From: Novosphingobium sp. PhB165
GTDB lineage: Bacteria; Pseudomonadota; Alphaproteobacteria; Sphingomonadales; Sphingomonadaceae
NCBI RefSeq assembly: GCF_004341845.1
Contig: NZ_SLVB01000003.1
Coordinates: 124,001 to 188,000 of the forward strand
DNA length: 64,000 bases
Direction of reading: 5' to 3'
Position numbers and translations under genes: made by a program. Under the pieces are notes generated by a model. That model did not search any database and was not told the origin of the DNA. It saw only the letters and a list, made by a program, of their open reading frames with translations. Positions 26,525-35,720 of the stretch are shown one piece after another (the first letter of the stretch is position 1; each line of letters starts with the position of its first letter).

Positions 26525-27193
26525 TCAGGCTTCGGCCGACTTATCGGCTTCAGGCCGCGTTTCGAAGACCTTGTCGACGAGGCCGAACGCCAGTGCTTCC
26601 TCGGCTTCGAGGAAGGTGTCGCGGTCCATCGCCTTCTCGATCTCGTCGAGCGACTTGCCGGTGTACTTCACGTAGAGATCGTTGAGACGCTTACGCATCC
26701 GCAGGATCTCGCGCGCCTGGATCTCGATGTCCGACGCCATGCCGCGCGCGCCGCCCGAGGGCTGGTGCACCATGATGCGGGCGTTCGGCAGTGCTACGCG
26801 CATGCCCGGCTCACCGGCGGCGAGCAGGAAGCTGCCCATCGAGGCGGCCTGACCGACGCAAAGGGTCGCCACGCGCGGCTTGATGTACTGCATGGTGTCG
26901 TGGATGGCCATGCCGGCCGTCACCACGCCGCCCGGCGAGTTGATGTACATCGCGATGTCCTTCGAAGGATTTTCCGATTCGAGGAACAGGAGCTGCGCGA
27001 CGATCAGCGAGGCCATGTGGTCCTCGACTTCGCCGGTCACGAAAACGATGCGCTCGCGCAGCAGGCGCGAGTAGATGTCGAAGCTGCGCTCACCACGGCT
27101 GGTCTGCTCGACGACCATCGGCACGAGTGCGCCGGTCACGGGGTCGGTAGTGAACTTTCCTTGGGCGCCCGAGGCGCCAAACAGGTCGAGCAT
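26525..27193 (-). CDS. clpP: ATP-dependent Clp protease proteolytic subunit ClpP
   Basis: Serine peptidase that forms the tetradecameric chamber used by ClpX/ClpA. It has 222 aa with the catalytic triad visible: S118 in [12 protein letters not shown]143 in MVHQPSGG, and the Asp in MDRDTF near residue 193. MYINSPGG is conserved. The C-terminus has a short acidic/Ala tail. Together with clpX it keeps the usual clpP-clpX order; tig lies further upstream, beyond an inserted gene on the other strand. Confidence 0.97.
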   Translation of the reverse strand: MLDLFGASGAQGKFTTDPVTGALVPMVVEQTSRGERSFDIYSRLLRERIVFVTGEVEDHMASLIVAQLLFLESENPSKDIAMYINSPGGVVTAGMAIHDTMQYIKPRVATLCVGQAASMGSFLLAAGEPGMRVALPNARIMVHQPSGGARGMASDIEIQAREILRMRKRLNDLYVKYTGKSLDEIEKAMDRDTFLEAEEALAFGLVDKVFETRPEADKSAEA

Positions 27194-27432
27194 GGGAGTC
27201 CTCTTCTGATTTGGACCGCCTATGTCGCGTGCCCCCGCACGATGTTCAAGGCCTTTAACCCCTCAATCGGTGCACCGCGCACAACTTATGCGGGCATTGT
27301 CCGGCCTTGAGCCCCACTTGTCCCGCTTCAGAGCGTTCGAAGGCACGATCCGTTGCCCTTTCTCAATATTTCCGTCATCCCTTGGCGGGATAAGGGAAAT
27401 CTCTTGTCGCCGGCTTCGGGGGGAGCCTTTGC

Positions 27433-28908
27433 ATGTCGAAAAAGCTCCAGGTGGGCACGATCCTGCTTACCGTGATGGCCCTTGCCATGGGAATCGCGTG
27501 GGCGTGCCTGCATCGCGGTCCATGGTACGACGAATTCTACACGCAATATGTGACGCGCCCCGGCCCTGGCTGGGGTGAAGCCCTGCGGACGAGCTGGCTC
27601 GCGGACAATCATCCGCCGCTCTATTACGCCCTTGCCCGCGCGACTGCCTGGATGGGTTCCATACAGACTCACCGGCTGCTGAACCTCGCCATCGGCGTGG
27701 CCTGCCTCCTTGCCGGCGTGGCGGTCGTGCGCGATGTGCCGCGCCTGCTGCCCGCAAGCGCCGTCCTCCTGCTGCTGCTGGCAGGCAACGAATGGACCGT
27801 GCTGAGCGCGAGCGAACTGCGTTCCTACTTCCTGTCGCTTGGCGCGGGCACCGTGCTGGCGCTATCCCTCAGCGCCCTGTCGCTCACGTGCGAAGGCGGC
27901 TCGCGGGCACGCCGACTGATCTATTTCGCCAGCGTATTGGTGGCTTTCAACACCCATATCGTCACCACGCTGATCGCCGGAGCCCTTATTGCTCCCTTTA
28001 TCGCCGCCGCCGTGCTGCGCCGCGACTGGACTCTGGCGCGTGCCGTCGCCGTGCCGGCGCTGGCGGCGGGCGGGGTCTTCATCGCCATCAGCCTGATCCA
28101 GCTGCCCTACTGGCAAGCCAATACCCGGGCGTTCTGGATTCCGGCCGGCTTCGGCGAAGCGCGGTGGTCGATCGAATATGCCCTGCTGCGCAGTCTGGAA
28201 GCCAACCCGCTCGTGCTGCTGGGTGCGCTTGCCGGCGTGCTCCTCATGGGGCGCGACCTCATCCGCAACCGCACGGCCTGCACCGAGGTCCGGACGCTGG
28301 CCCTGCTGGCGACAGGCGTGATGGCTGGCCTTGGCATGCTGGTGGTGGTGCACTTGCTCCACCCGATGCTGATCGAGAAGTACCTGACCGCCATGGTGGG
28401 CGCGGTCAGCGTGGGTATCGCGCTGGCCTGCGGACGCCTGCTGAGGGCGCTGGGGCCGAAAACGACGGCGGTCTTTCTCGGCTTCGCGCTGCTCGTCTCG
28501 GCCTGCGGACTGGTGCAGAATGTCGGCAAGGTCGAGGCGCGCTACTCGTGGTACGGCACTGGCGGTTTCATCGCCCGCGAAGTGCACCTCTGTCCCGGCA
28601 CGGTGATCCATACCGACCGCTTCTGGAACGCCGATGTCCTGTCCCTCCCGCCCGCAGACAACCTTTCGGTCGCGCCTTGGGCCTATCGCGAGGTTGCCGG
28701 ACACTTCGGCTTCGCGATTGAGCCGGAAACCTCGCGAAAACGGGCGCAGGCCTGCCCCACGCTGTTCTGGGCCGAGCATGACAGTCGTCATCGCCTGAGC
28801 GATGCCGCAATTCTCGTCCACTTGCGCCAGAGCGGGTTCGCCGTGGACGCGATCGAAGTCCACCGCATCGGCGACGGCTGGGTCGCGGTTTCGCAGCCGG
28901 GCGCTTAG
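27433..28908 (+). CDS. GT-C fold glycosyltransferase-like membrane protein (GT39/GT83-like)
   Basis: Polytopic membrane protein of 491 aa with about ten to eleven helices and a C-terminal extracytoplasmic domain (about 370-490). The first periplasmic loop carries PWYDEFYT with D33-E34, the place of the catalytic acidic residue in protein mannosyltransferase and ArnT-type enzymes, and NHPPLYYALAR follows, as in that superfamily. It probably uses a polyprenyl-phosphate sugar donor; acceptor unknown. It sits alone between tig and clpP in the opposite orientation, ending at a bidirectional terminator. Its family is clear at superfamily level only. Confidence 0.72.
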   Translation: MSKKLQVGTILLTVMALAMGIAWACLHRGPWYDEFYTQYVTRPGPGWGEALRTSWLADNHPPLYYALARATAWMGSIQTHRLLNLAIGVACLLAGVAVVRDVPRLLPASAVLLLLLAGNEWTVLSASELRSYFLSLGAGTVLALSLSALSLTCEGGSRARRLIYFASVLVAFNTHIVTTLIAGALIAPFIAAAVLRRDWTLARAVAVPALAAGGVFIAISLIQLPYWQANTRAFWIPAGFGEARWSIEYALLRSLEANPLVLLGALAGVLLMGRDLIRNRTACTEVRTLALLATGVMAGLGMLVVVHLLHPMLIEKYLTAMVGAVSVGIALACGRLLRALGPKTTAVFLGFALLVSACGLVQNVGKVEARYSWYGTGGFIAREVHLCPGTVIHTDRFWNADVLSLPPADNLSVAPWAYREVAGHFGFAIEPETSRKRAQACPTLFWAEHDSRHRLSDAAILVHLRQSGFAVDAIEVHRIGDGWVAVSQPGA

Positions 28909-28921
28909 CCGCCATCAACAA

Positions 28922-28957
28922 GAAAGGCCCGCCGTGTTCGCACACGGCGGGCCTTTC
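28922..28957. terminator. Bidirectional terminator between GT-C gene and tig
   Basis: GAAAGGCCCGCCGTG / CACGGCGGGCCTTTC is a 15-bp perfect stem, extended by one A-T pair at the loop. It ends in TTTC on both strands and separates two convergent genes. Confidence 0.9.
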
Positions 28958-28987
28958 AACGATCGGTCAGCGGTTTAAGCGACGCGA

Positions 28988-30556
28988 TCAGTCTTCCTTG
29001 GCAGCGGCCTTCTTCTTGGCCGGAGCCTTCTTGGCGGGCTTCGCCTCGGCCTCGGCCTCGACTTCAGCCTCGTCCTTCTTGGCAGCAGCCTTCTTGGCGG
29101 GAGCCTTCTTCGGCTTTTCCTCGGCAGCAGCTTCGTCAGCCGGAGCTTCCTCGGCGGCGTCCTTGGCAGCGGCCTTCTTGGCCGGAGCCTTCTTGGCGGC
29201 CGGCTTCTTGGCTTCCGCCGGCTTCTCGCCGTCGGTGTCAGCCTCGATAGCGGCCTGCAGTTCGTCGCGGGTCACTTCGCGCTCGGTGACTTCGGCCTTC
29301 TCGATCAGGAAATCGACGACCTTGTCCTCGTAGAGCGGCGCGCGCAGCTGGGCAGCCATCATCGGGTCCTGCTGGACATATTCGAAGAAGCGCTGGCGGT
29401 CTTCCGGACGATACTGCTGCGCAGCCTGCGAGACCAGCATCGACATTTCCTGCTGGGTCACTTCCACGCCGTTGGCCTGGCCGATTTCCGACAGGAGCAG
29501 GCCCAGACGCACGCGGCGCTCGGCGATCTTGCGGTAATCGTCCTTCTCGGCCTCGATCTCGGCGAGAGCGGCAGCGGGATCTTCCTCGTTGCCGGCTTCC
29601 TGCGTGAGCTGCTGCCAGATCTGCGAGAATTCGGCTTCCACCATGGTCGGCGGCACGTCGAAGTCATGACCGGCGGCAAGCTGGTCAAGCAGCTGGCGCT
29701 TCATGGCGGTACGGGTCAGGCCGGCAGTTTCCTGCTCCAGCTGGCCCTTGAGCAGGCCCTGGAGCTGCTCAAGGCTCTCAAGACCCAGTTCCTTGGCGAA
29801 ATCGTCGTCGATCTTCGATTCGGCAGGTGCCTTCACTTCGTGCACGACGATGTCGAAGGTGGTTTCCTTGCCGGCGAGGTTCGCGGCGGGGTAGTCTTCG
29901 GGGAAGGTCACCGTGATGGTGCGCTCGTCACCGGCCTTGGCGCCGCCGAGCTGCTCTTCGAAACCGGGGATGAAGCGGCCGGCACCGATGACCAGCGGGG
30001 CCTTCTCGGCCTTGCCGCCGTCGAACTCGACGCCGTCGAGCTTGCCGGTGAAGTCGATGATCAGCTGGTCGCCGTCTTCGGCCGCGCCGTCCTTGGTTTC
30101 GAAACGCTGCTGCTGCGAGGCAATGCGCTCAACCGCTTCGGCAACGGCGTCTTCGGCCACGGGCACAGTCAGCTTTTCCAGCTTCAGGCCGTCGATCGCG
30201 GGAGCGGCGATGACCGGAAGGACTTCGAGGCTGACGGTCAGCTCGACATCCTTGCCCTGCTCATAGCCTTCGCCCAGCGCAACGTCGGGGTTCATGGCAG
30301 GACGCAGCGCGTGATCGGCGACCAGCTTGTCCATCGCTTCGCGGATCGAGCTGTTCAGCGCTTCCTGGTGGATCGCGTCGCCGTGCATCTTCTTGACGAG
30401 GTTCGCGGGCACCTTGCCGGGGCGGAAGCCGGGCATCTTGACCTGCGGGGCGATCTTCTTGACCTCACCCTCGATCTTGGCAGTGATGGTCTTGGCGGGA
30501 ATGGTCACCGTGTAGGCGCGCTTCAGGCCCTCGTTGGTGGTTTCGACGATCTGCAT
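28988..30556 (-). CDS. tig: Trigger factor with Lys/Ala-rich C-terminal extension
   Basis: Ribosome-bound chaperone and peptidyl-prolyl isomerase. It has 522 aa against about 430-450 for typical members. Ribosome-binding signature MPGFRPGKVPANLVKK is at about 41-56. The FKBP-type domain follows (about 150-245, GDQLIIDFTGKLDG, FIPGFEEQL), then the C-terminal chaperone arms. From about residue 445 on, the protein is a low-complexity tail of KKAPAKKAAAK-like repeats mixed with Glu/Ala. The start at 30556 (MQIVETTNEG) is the family start. It is separated from clpP by the GT-C gene. Confidence 0.95.
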   Translation of the reverse strand: MQIVETTNEGLKRAYTVTIPAKTITAKIEGEVKKIAPQVKMPGFRPGKVPANLVKKMHGDAIHQEALNSSIREAMDKLVADHALRPAMNPDVALGEGYEQGKDVELTVSLEVLPVIAAPAIDGLKLEKLTVPVAEDAVAEAVERIASQQQRFETKDGAAEDGDQLIIDFTGKLDGVEFDGGKAEKAPLVIGAGRFIPGFEEQLGGAKAGDERTITVTFPEDYPAANLAGKETTFDIVVHEVKAPAESKIDDDFAKELGLESLEQLQGLLKGQLEQETAGLTRTAMKRQLLDQLAAGHDFDVPPTMVEAEFSQIWQQLTQEAGNEEDPAAALAEIEAEKDDYRKIAERRVRLGLLLSEIGQANGVEVTQQEMSMLVSQAAQQYRPEDRQRFFEYVQQDPMMAAQLRAPLYEDKVVDFLIEKAEVTEREVTRDELQAAIEADTDGEKPAEAKKPAAKKAPAKKAAAKDAAEEAPADEAAAEEKPKKAPAKKAAAKKDEAEVEAEAEAKPAKKAPAKKKAAAKED

Positions 30557-30630
30557 TTCAAATGCCTTCCTGTGCAATTCAGCGGGCCTTACGGGCCGAT
30601 TCTCGCGACTCATCCCCCTGGGCGGCAGAC

Positions 30631-30715
30631 TGGTGCGGGCGAAGGGACTCGAACCCCCACATCTTTCGATACTGGTACCTAAAACCAGCGCGTCTACCAG
30701 TTCCGCCACGCCCGC
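30631..30715 (-). tRNA. tRNA-Leu (anticodon UAG)
   Basis: An 85-nt class II tRNA on the minus strand. The acceptor arms GCGGGCG and CGCCCGC pair fully, the T-loop carries GGTTCGAGTCC, the anticodon arm CTGGT-TTTAGGT-ACCAG gives anticodon TAG (decodes CUA), and there is a long variable arm as expected for leucine. CCA is encoded (30631-30633). It lies just upstream of tig on the same strand. Confidence 0.96.
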
Positions 30716-30926
30716 AAAGATGAAGCCTGAAACTCAAGGCCCGTGCCCTTATAAGGACACGCGGAAAAGGGCAAGTGCGGCGATTCGCATGGCGTGCAGA
30801 CAGGCTGCGCCGTTCCGGCCGCAGGACGGGTCGCGGCAGCCGTCCGGCAGGCCGCCTTGCACCGCGCCTGCCGCCTGCCCAACTAGAGTAATGTCCCTTG
30901 AAGACATGACAAAGCGAGAGGCAGCC

Positions 30927-31088
30927 ATGGCCACCCAACCCGGAGACGACCCCGGCAATACCCCGCCCGAAACGCCCTATCCGCCCATGGAACCGGACGC
31001 GCCGGATACCCCGCAGGAACTGCCGCCGACTGGCCCGGACTTCGACCAGCCGGATCCGACGCCTACGGAATTGCCGCCCCCGGACTGA
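30927..31088 (+). CDS. Small proline-rich protein of unknown function
   Basis: A 53-residue acidic, Pro-rich peptide (roughly one third Pro, many Asp/Glu/Thr, no Cys or Lys) that is surely disordered. It begins MATQPGDDPGNTPPE. GAGAGG lies 6 nt before the ATG, and a strong 15-bp hairpin terminator follows the stop by a few nucleotides, which argues that it is a real, separately transcribed gene. I have the impression of similar small proteins in other sphingomonads but know no function. An in-frame ATG at 30906 would add seven residues. Confidence 0.55.
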   Translation: MATQPGDDPGNTPPETPYPPMEPDAPDTPQELPPTGPDFDQPDPTPTELPPPD

Positions 31089-31092
31089 GGGA

Positions 31093-31128
31093 TTGTTTGA
31101 AATCCGGCGACAACCGGATTTCAAACAA
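31093..31128. terminator. Bidirectional terminator downstream of the small Pro-rich gene
   Basis: TTGTTTGAAATCCGG / CCGGATTTCAAACAA is a 15-bp perfect stem with a 6-nt loop (CGACAA). Its AT-rich base supplies T tracts on the plus strand poorly but on the minus strand clearly (TTGTTT), so it may also serve the convergent sppA. Confidence 0.8.
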
Positions 31129-31155
31129 ACTCCAAGCAAACAGCCCGATTTCGCG

Positions 31156-33051
31156 TCAGTTCAGTCCTACCAGCCGGGCCAGTGCCTGCAACGTCGTCCC
31201 CTTGTCCGCCTTGCGGGCGGCGCCGGGCACGACCGGGCATTCCAGACAGTAAGCCTGTGCCCCGCTGGTCGAGAGCATCGCCGCAAGCTGCCCCGCCAGA
31301 TGCGCGCCCTGCTCCTCACGGCGCTGCGACACCAGGCTCGCGAAGTCGTAGGCCCGGGCATGGCTGTCTTCATCCGGCGCCTGCGAGGTGTAGCTGTTCA
31401 CGAACCGGGTGACCGTGTCCTCCTCGCTCTGGAGATAGACGGCATGCCACTTGCCGTTGCCGACACCGCCAAGCCGCGCCGCTTCGGCCAGCGCGGCATT
31501 GAGATCGCCCATACGGTCGACAAGGCCGATCCGCTGCGCCTCGGAGCCCGGCCAGACGCGGCCTTGCGCGATCGCGTCCATCTTCTCGGGCGTGGTCCGG
31601 CGCGCCTGCGCCGAAATACCGACGAACTTGTGATAGGTGCTCTCGATCGAGGCCTGCAGCATGCCCTCGACCTCGGGAGAAAGGCCGCCGAGGATGTCGG
31701 GCTGGCCGGACAGCGGCGTGGTTTTCACGCCGTCGCTGGTGACGCCGTACTGGGCCAACGTATTCTCGAAGCTGGTAATGACGGCAAAGACACCAATCGA
31801 TCCGGTGATCGTCGCCGGCTGGGCAAAGACGGTCTGGCCCGGTGTCGAGACCCAGTAACCGCCGCTGGCAGCAAGGTTACCCATCGAGACCACGATCGGG
31901 ATCTTCTTCGCCTTGTAGCGTTCGATCGCGCGGCGCATGCGCTCGGCCGCCATGGCCGAACCACCCGGCGAATCGATGCGCACGACCAGCGCCTTGAAGC
32001 CTTCGTCGATATTGTCGTCCAGCAGCTGGGCAATGCGATCGCCGCCGGCGCGGCCCGGCCCGGCATCGCCATCGACGATTTCACCGGCAATGGTGACGAC
32101 GCCGATCTCGGCGCCTTCCTTCTTTTCGGGATTGGCGGCTAGCCAGGCCGCCAGTGCGGTGTGGCGATAGGGCAGATCCCTGCCGTCCTGATCGGAATCG
32201 TCCTTGCCGGCGATGGACGCCACGCGGGCATCGAACTCGCTCTTGTCGCCGATGCGGTCGACGATCCCGGCCGCCTTGGCGCCTTCGGCAAAGTCGCCTC
32301 CGCTTGCCTTGGCCCAGCCCAGCGGATCGCCGGTCATTCGGTCAAGCTGCGCCCGGGGGCGCGCGGCGGCGATGTTGGCCCTATAGCTGTTCCAGAGCGC
32401 GCCGTAGACATCCTGCATGGCCTCGCGCGCCTCAGGCGACATGTCGCTGCGCATGTAGGGTTCCACGAAGCTCTTGTAGGTGCCGGCGCGGAACACATGG
32501 GCGTTGACCTTGAAACGATCGAGCAGGCCCTTGAAATAGACCTGATTCCCGCCCGGCCCGGCCACGAAGGCGCCGCCCATCGGGTCGATCCAGACCTCGC
32601 TGGCGTGGGAAGCGAGCTGGACGCCGTCATCGGCATAGGCATTGGCGAACGTCAGCACCGGCTTGCCCGCCTTGCGCACTTCGTCCATCGACTGGCCGAT
32701 TTCCTCGATATGCACCATGCCGCCGCCCAGAAAGCGCGACATGTCGAGCACGACGACCTTGATGCGGCTATCCGTCGCAGCAAGGTGCAGCGCGCGTTCA
32801 AGGTCGCGCGCCTGATATTCGCCGGCCGGTGCCTTGGAGCCAAGCAGCAGGGCCAGCGGGTCGATCCGGCTCTTCTCCTCGACGATCGAGCCATTGAGGT
32901 CGAGCAGCAGCGCGCCGTCCTGAATCCGGGTGGCGGCGGGCCGCGCCATCAGCAGGGCATAGAGCGCGCCAAAGAAGAGCAAGAGGAAAACCAGCGCCAG
33001 CGCGTCCTTCACCGCGACCAGCAATCTCCAGACCCTGTGCGCAAATTTCAT
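31156..33051 (-). CDS. sppA: Signal peptide peptidase SppA, 67K type
   Basis: Membrane-anchored serine-lysine protease (S49) that degrades cleaved signal peptides. It has 631 aa and the two-domain arrangement of the long E. coli type: an N-terminal anchor (about 12-35), a first domain with the catalytic Lys (K193 in GTYKSFVEPY), and a second with the nucleophile S396 in NLAASGGYW after DSPGGS. TITGSIGV is also conserved. The two catalytic residues come from different halves, as in E. coli SppA. It is divergent from pyrB. Confidence 0.93.
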   Translation of the reverse strand: MKFAHRVWRLLVAVKDALALVFLLLFFGALYALLMARPAATRIQDGALLLDLNGSIVEEKSRIDPLALLLGSKAPAGEYQARDLERALHLAATDSRIKVVVLDMSRFLGGGMVHIEEIGQSMDEVRKAGKPVLTFANAYADDGVQLASHASEVWIDPMGGAFVAGPGGNQVYFKGLLDRFKVNAHVFRAGTYKSFVEPYMRSDMSPEAREAMQDVYGALWNSYRANIAAARPRAQLDRMTGDPLGWAKASGGDFAEGAKAAGIVDRIGDKSEFDARVASIAGKDDSDQDGRDLPYRHTALAAWLAANPEKKEGAEIGVVTIAGEIVDGDAGPGRAGGDRIAQLLDDNIDEGFKALVVRIDSPGGSAMAAERMRRAIERYKAKKIPIVVSMGNLAASGGYWVSTPGQTVFAQPATITGSIGVFAVITSFENTLAQYGVTSDGVKTTPLSGQPDILGGLSPEVEGMLQASIESTYHKFVGISAQARRTTPEKMDAIAQGRVWPGSEAQRIGLVDRMGDLNAALAEAARLGGVGNGKWHAVYLQSEEDTVTRFVNSYTSQAPDEDSHARAYDFASLVSQRREEQGAHLAGQLAAMLSTSGAQAYCLECPVVPGAARKADKGTTLQALARLVGLN

Positions 33052-33231
33052 GGATTCACCCGCCTTTCCGGCAACTTCATACCCCCACGGGGCCGGTGCG
33101 GCCAGAGCGGGCAACAAGTCTTTTTTCCGGCCCCATGCGCCCGCCATGAGGATACGAATGGCGCGCCTTGCAAAGGACTCGGCTCAAAACGCTTGAGCCC
33201 GGCCCCACCTGTGCCTAAGGCCTGATCTTCG

Positions 33232-34212
33232 ATGACATCCCCAGAATATATCTATCCGGAAGGCGCGCTCGCCTTCCCGCATCGCGGTCTCGTGGGCATC
33301 GGCGGCCTTGCCCCTCATGAGATATGGTTCCTCCTTGATGAGGCCCAGCAGTGGGTCGAACTCAATCGCGGCACGCAGAAACGCCGCGACCTGCTGTCCG
33401 GCCTGACGATCATCAACGCTTTCTTCGAGAACTCGACGCGCACGCTGCTGAGTTTCGAGATCGCCGGCAAGCGCCTCGGCGCCGATGTGGTCAACATGGC
33501 CGTCGCCAATTCCAGCGTGAAGAAGGGCGAGACGCTGATCGACACGGCGATGACGCTGAACGCCATGCGCGCCGATGCCATCGTCATCCGCCATGCCAGC
33601 TCCGGCGCGGTGCAGCTGATCGCCGATCTGGTCGACTGCCCGGTGCTCAATGCCGGTGACGGCCAGCACGAACACCCCACGCAGGCCCTGCTCGACGCCC
33701 TGACCATCCGTCAGGCCAAGCGCGCCTTCAACGGCCTGCGCGTGACCATCTGCGGCGATATCCTGCACAGCCGCGTCGCCCGCTCGAACATCCTCTCGCT
33801 GGCCTCGCTCGGCGCCGAAGTGCGCGTCTGCGCGCCGCCCGCGCTGATGCCCGCCGATATCGAGCGGATGAACGTGAAGGTGTTCCACGATTTCGACGCC
33901 GCGCTGAAAGGCGCCGACGTGGTGATGATGCTGCGCCTCCAACTGGAACGCATGGAAGGCCAGTTCATCCCCTCCCCGCGCGAATATCGCCATCTTTACG
34001 GCCTCACGCTCGACCGGCTTGCCAAGGCCGAGCCCGACGCCCTCGTCATGCATCCGGGACCGATGAACCGCGGTATCGAAATCGACTCCAACGTGGCCGA
34101 TCTGGTCGGCCGCTCGCAGATCACGACGCAAGTCGAAATGGGCGTCGCCATGCGCATGGCCTGCCTTGACGTGTTGACGCGAAAAGCGCGCAACGTGGAG
34201 GGCTGGGCATGA
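33232..34212 (+). CDS. pyrB: Aspartate carbamoyltransferase catalytic subunit
   Basis: Condenses carbamoyl phosphate and aspartate in de novo pyrimidine synthesis. It has 326 aa with the carbamoyl-phosphate motif STRTLLSFE (68-76), [22 protein letters not shown], and the Asp-binding region MLRLQLER. The last codons overlap the next gene (ATGA at 34209-34212), so PyrB and the dihydroorotase-like protein are translationally coupled. In Pseudomonas the same pairing (pyrB-pyrC') makes a dodecameric ATCase; no pyrI-type regulatory gene is seen here. Confidence 0.95.
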   Translation: MTSPEYIYPEGALAFPHRGLVGIGGLAPHEIWFLLDEAQQWVELNRGTQKRRDLLSGLTIINAFFENSTRTLLSFEIAGKRLGADVVNMAVANSSVKKGETLIDTAMTLNAMRADAIVIRHASSGAVQLIADLVDCPVLNAGDGQHEHPTQALLDALTIRQAKRAFNGLRVTICGDILHSRVARSNILSLASLGAEVRVCAPPALMPADIERMNVKVFHDFDAALKGADVVMMLRLQLERMEGQFIPSPREYRHLYGLTLDRLAKAEPDALVMHPGPMNRGIEIDSNVADLVGRSQITTQVEMGVAMRMACLDVLTRKARNVEGWA

Positions 34213-35450
34213 GCAATCAGGCACCCCTCACCGTAACCAACGGCAAGCTCATCCTTGCCGACGGTACCATCGTGCACGGCGCGCTGCGCTGCGAGGGCGG
34301 TTTCATCACCGCGATCGGCGCCGACGTCACTGCGCAACCGGGCGATACCGTCCACGACGCAGGCGGCCACCTGATCGCCCCGGGCCTTGTCGATCTGGGC
34401 GTTTTCGCCATCGACAAACCAGCCTTCCACTTCGGCGGTGTCACCCGCGCGGCGCTGATGCCGGACCAGAACCCGCCGCTGGACGTGCCGGCCCGCGTGC
34501 GCTTCGCTGCGCAGTCGGGCAAGCCGGACTTCTGGGTCCACCCGCTCGCCGCCGCCACGCAGGGCCTTGAAGGCAAGTCGCTGGCCGAAATCGCGCTGAT
34601 GCGCGATGCCGGAGCCAAGGCGGTCGCCACCGGCCGCCACTGGATCGGCGATTCGGGCACGATGCTGCGCCTGCTCCAGTACACCGGCATGCTCGGCATG
34701 GTGGTGATGACCCATTCCGAGGATGCGGGCATCGTCGGCAAGGCCGTCGCCACCGCCGGTGAAATGGCGACGCGTCTCGGCCTTCCCTCCGCCCCGGCCG
34801 AAGCCGAAGCGCTGGCCATCGCCCGCGACATCGCGCTGGCCGAACTGGCGAATGCGCCGATCCACTTCCGCAAGGTGACCACCGCCAAGGGGCTGGACCT
34901 CGTGCGCGGCGCCAAGGCGCGCGGGCTGAAAGTGACGGCGGGCGTGACGCCGGCCTACTTCATGCTTTCCGACCTCGCGCTGGCGGGCTTCCGCACGTAT
35001 GCGCACCTGTCGCCGCCGCTGCGCTCGGAGGACGACCGCAAGGCCGTGATCGCGGCCATCGGCGACGGCACCATCGATGTGATCGCCTCTGGCCATGACC
35101 CGCGCGGCCCCGAGGACAAGCGCCTGCCTTTCTCCGATTCGGCCCCCGGCATGGCCGGCGCCGAGACGCTGCTGCCGCACACGATGAACCTCGTGCGCGA
35201 TGGCGTGATCTCGATGTCGCGCGCATTCGAGCTGGTCGCGACGAACCCGGCCAGACTGCTGGGCGTCAATGCGGGCAAGCTCGAAGTGGGCGCGGAGGCG
35301 GACATCGCGGTGGTCGCGCCGGATCGTCCGTGGATCGTCGATTCGAGCAAGATGGCTGCTGTTGCGGGCAATACGCCGTTCGACAAACAGCCCGTTCAAG
35401 GCCGTGCCGTGGCGTTGTTCAAGGGCGGCGTGGCGGTGCTTCAGAAGTAA
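34209..35450 (+). CDS. Dihydroorotase-like protein PyrC' (probably inactive)
   Basis: Amidohydrolase-fold protein of 413 aa that is clearly a dihydroorotase homologue by its framework ([45 protein letters not shown]). The zinc and catalytic residues are largely missing. Where active enzymes have DxHxHxREPG, residues 62-71 read [10 protein letters not shown]; the later TDHAPH motif reads SGHDPR, without the catalytic Asp. In Pseudomonas a non-catalytic PyrC' of this kind is needed to assemble ATCase, and the 4-nt overlap with pyrB fits that. The genuine dihydroorotase should be encoded elsewhere. Confidence 0.87.
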   Translation: MSNQAPLTVTNGKLILADGTIVHGALRCEGGFITAIGADVTAQPGDTVHDAGGHLIAPGLVDLGVFAIDKPAFHFGGVTRAALMPDQNPPLDVPARVRFAAQSGKPDFWVHPLAAATQGLEGKSLAEIALMRDAGAKAVATGRHWIGDSGTMLRLLQYTGMLGMVVMTHSEDAGIVGKAVATAGEMATRLGLPSAPAEAEALAIARDIALAELANAPIHFRKVTTAKGLDLVRGAKARGLKVTAGVTPAYFMLSDLALAGFRTYAHLSPPLRSEDDRKAVIAAIGDGTIDVIASGHDPRGPEDKRLPFSDSAPGMAGAETLLPHTMNLVRDGVISMSRAFELVATNPARLLGVNAGKLEVGAEADIAVVAPDRPWIVDSSKMAAVAGNTPFDKQPVQGRAVALFKGGVAVLQK

Positions 35451-35512
35451 GCGGCTGTATGGGCCGGATCCGTTCCGGCCCAAAACGCACTCCCCCTTCA
35501 CCCAAAGCACCT

Positions 35513-35597
35513 CGTCGTCCCCGCAGAGGCGGGGACCCCGCTTTTCTTGGCCAACGCAGCAAAAGAAAGCGGGGCCCCCGCCTGCGCGGGGGCGACG
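35513..35597. repeat. Inverted pair of REP-like palindromes (family A, copy 1)
   Basis: Two roughly 37-bp GC-rich units face each other: 35513-35550 (CGTCGTCCCCGC, then AGGCGGGGACCCCGC) and 35560-35597, its near reverse complement (AAGCGGGG, then CCCGCCTGCGCGGG). Each can fold into a hairpin of its own. The same unit pair occurs at 58118-58206, so this is a dispersed intergenic repeat, not a gene-specific structure. No transposase lies nearby. Confidence 0.8.
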
Positions 35598-35649
35598 GGT
35601 GGTTCGCGGTTCAGGCTCAACCGGAAACACCAAACCTCAGCCATGCACC

Positions 35650-35684
35650 AAAAAAGACGGCCCCTGTCCGAGGACAGGAGCCGT
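35650..35684 (-). terminator. Rho-independent terminator of the TPR-SPOR gene
   Basis: ACGGCCCCTGTCC / GGACAGGAGCCGT forms a 13-position stem with one mismatch. On the minus strand it runs straight into a tract of six T. It is about 35 nt beyond the stop of the SPOR protein. Confidence 0.82.
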
Positions 35685-35720
35685 TCAGGTTCACATGGAA
35701 CTGGTAGAAGCGTGCGCCGC

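Noticed and set aside
34209..35450. Annotation as active dihydroorotase
   Set aside because: The HxH zinc ligands and catalytic Asp are absent; the pyrB coupling fits a structural PyrC'.
35461..35481. Terminator after pyrC' (GGGCCGGA / TCCGGCCC hairpin)
   Set aside because: The hairpin is followed by AAAA on the plus strand and has no T tract, so it does not qualify as a Rho-independent terminator on its own.
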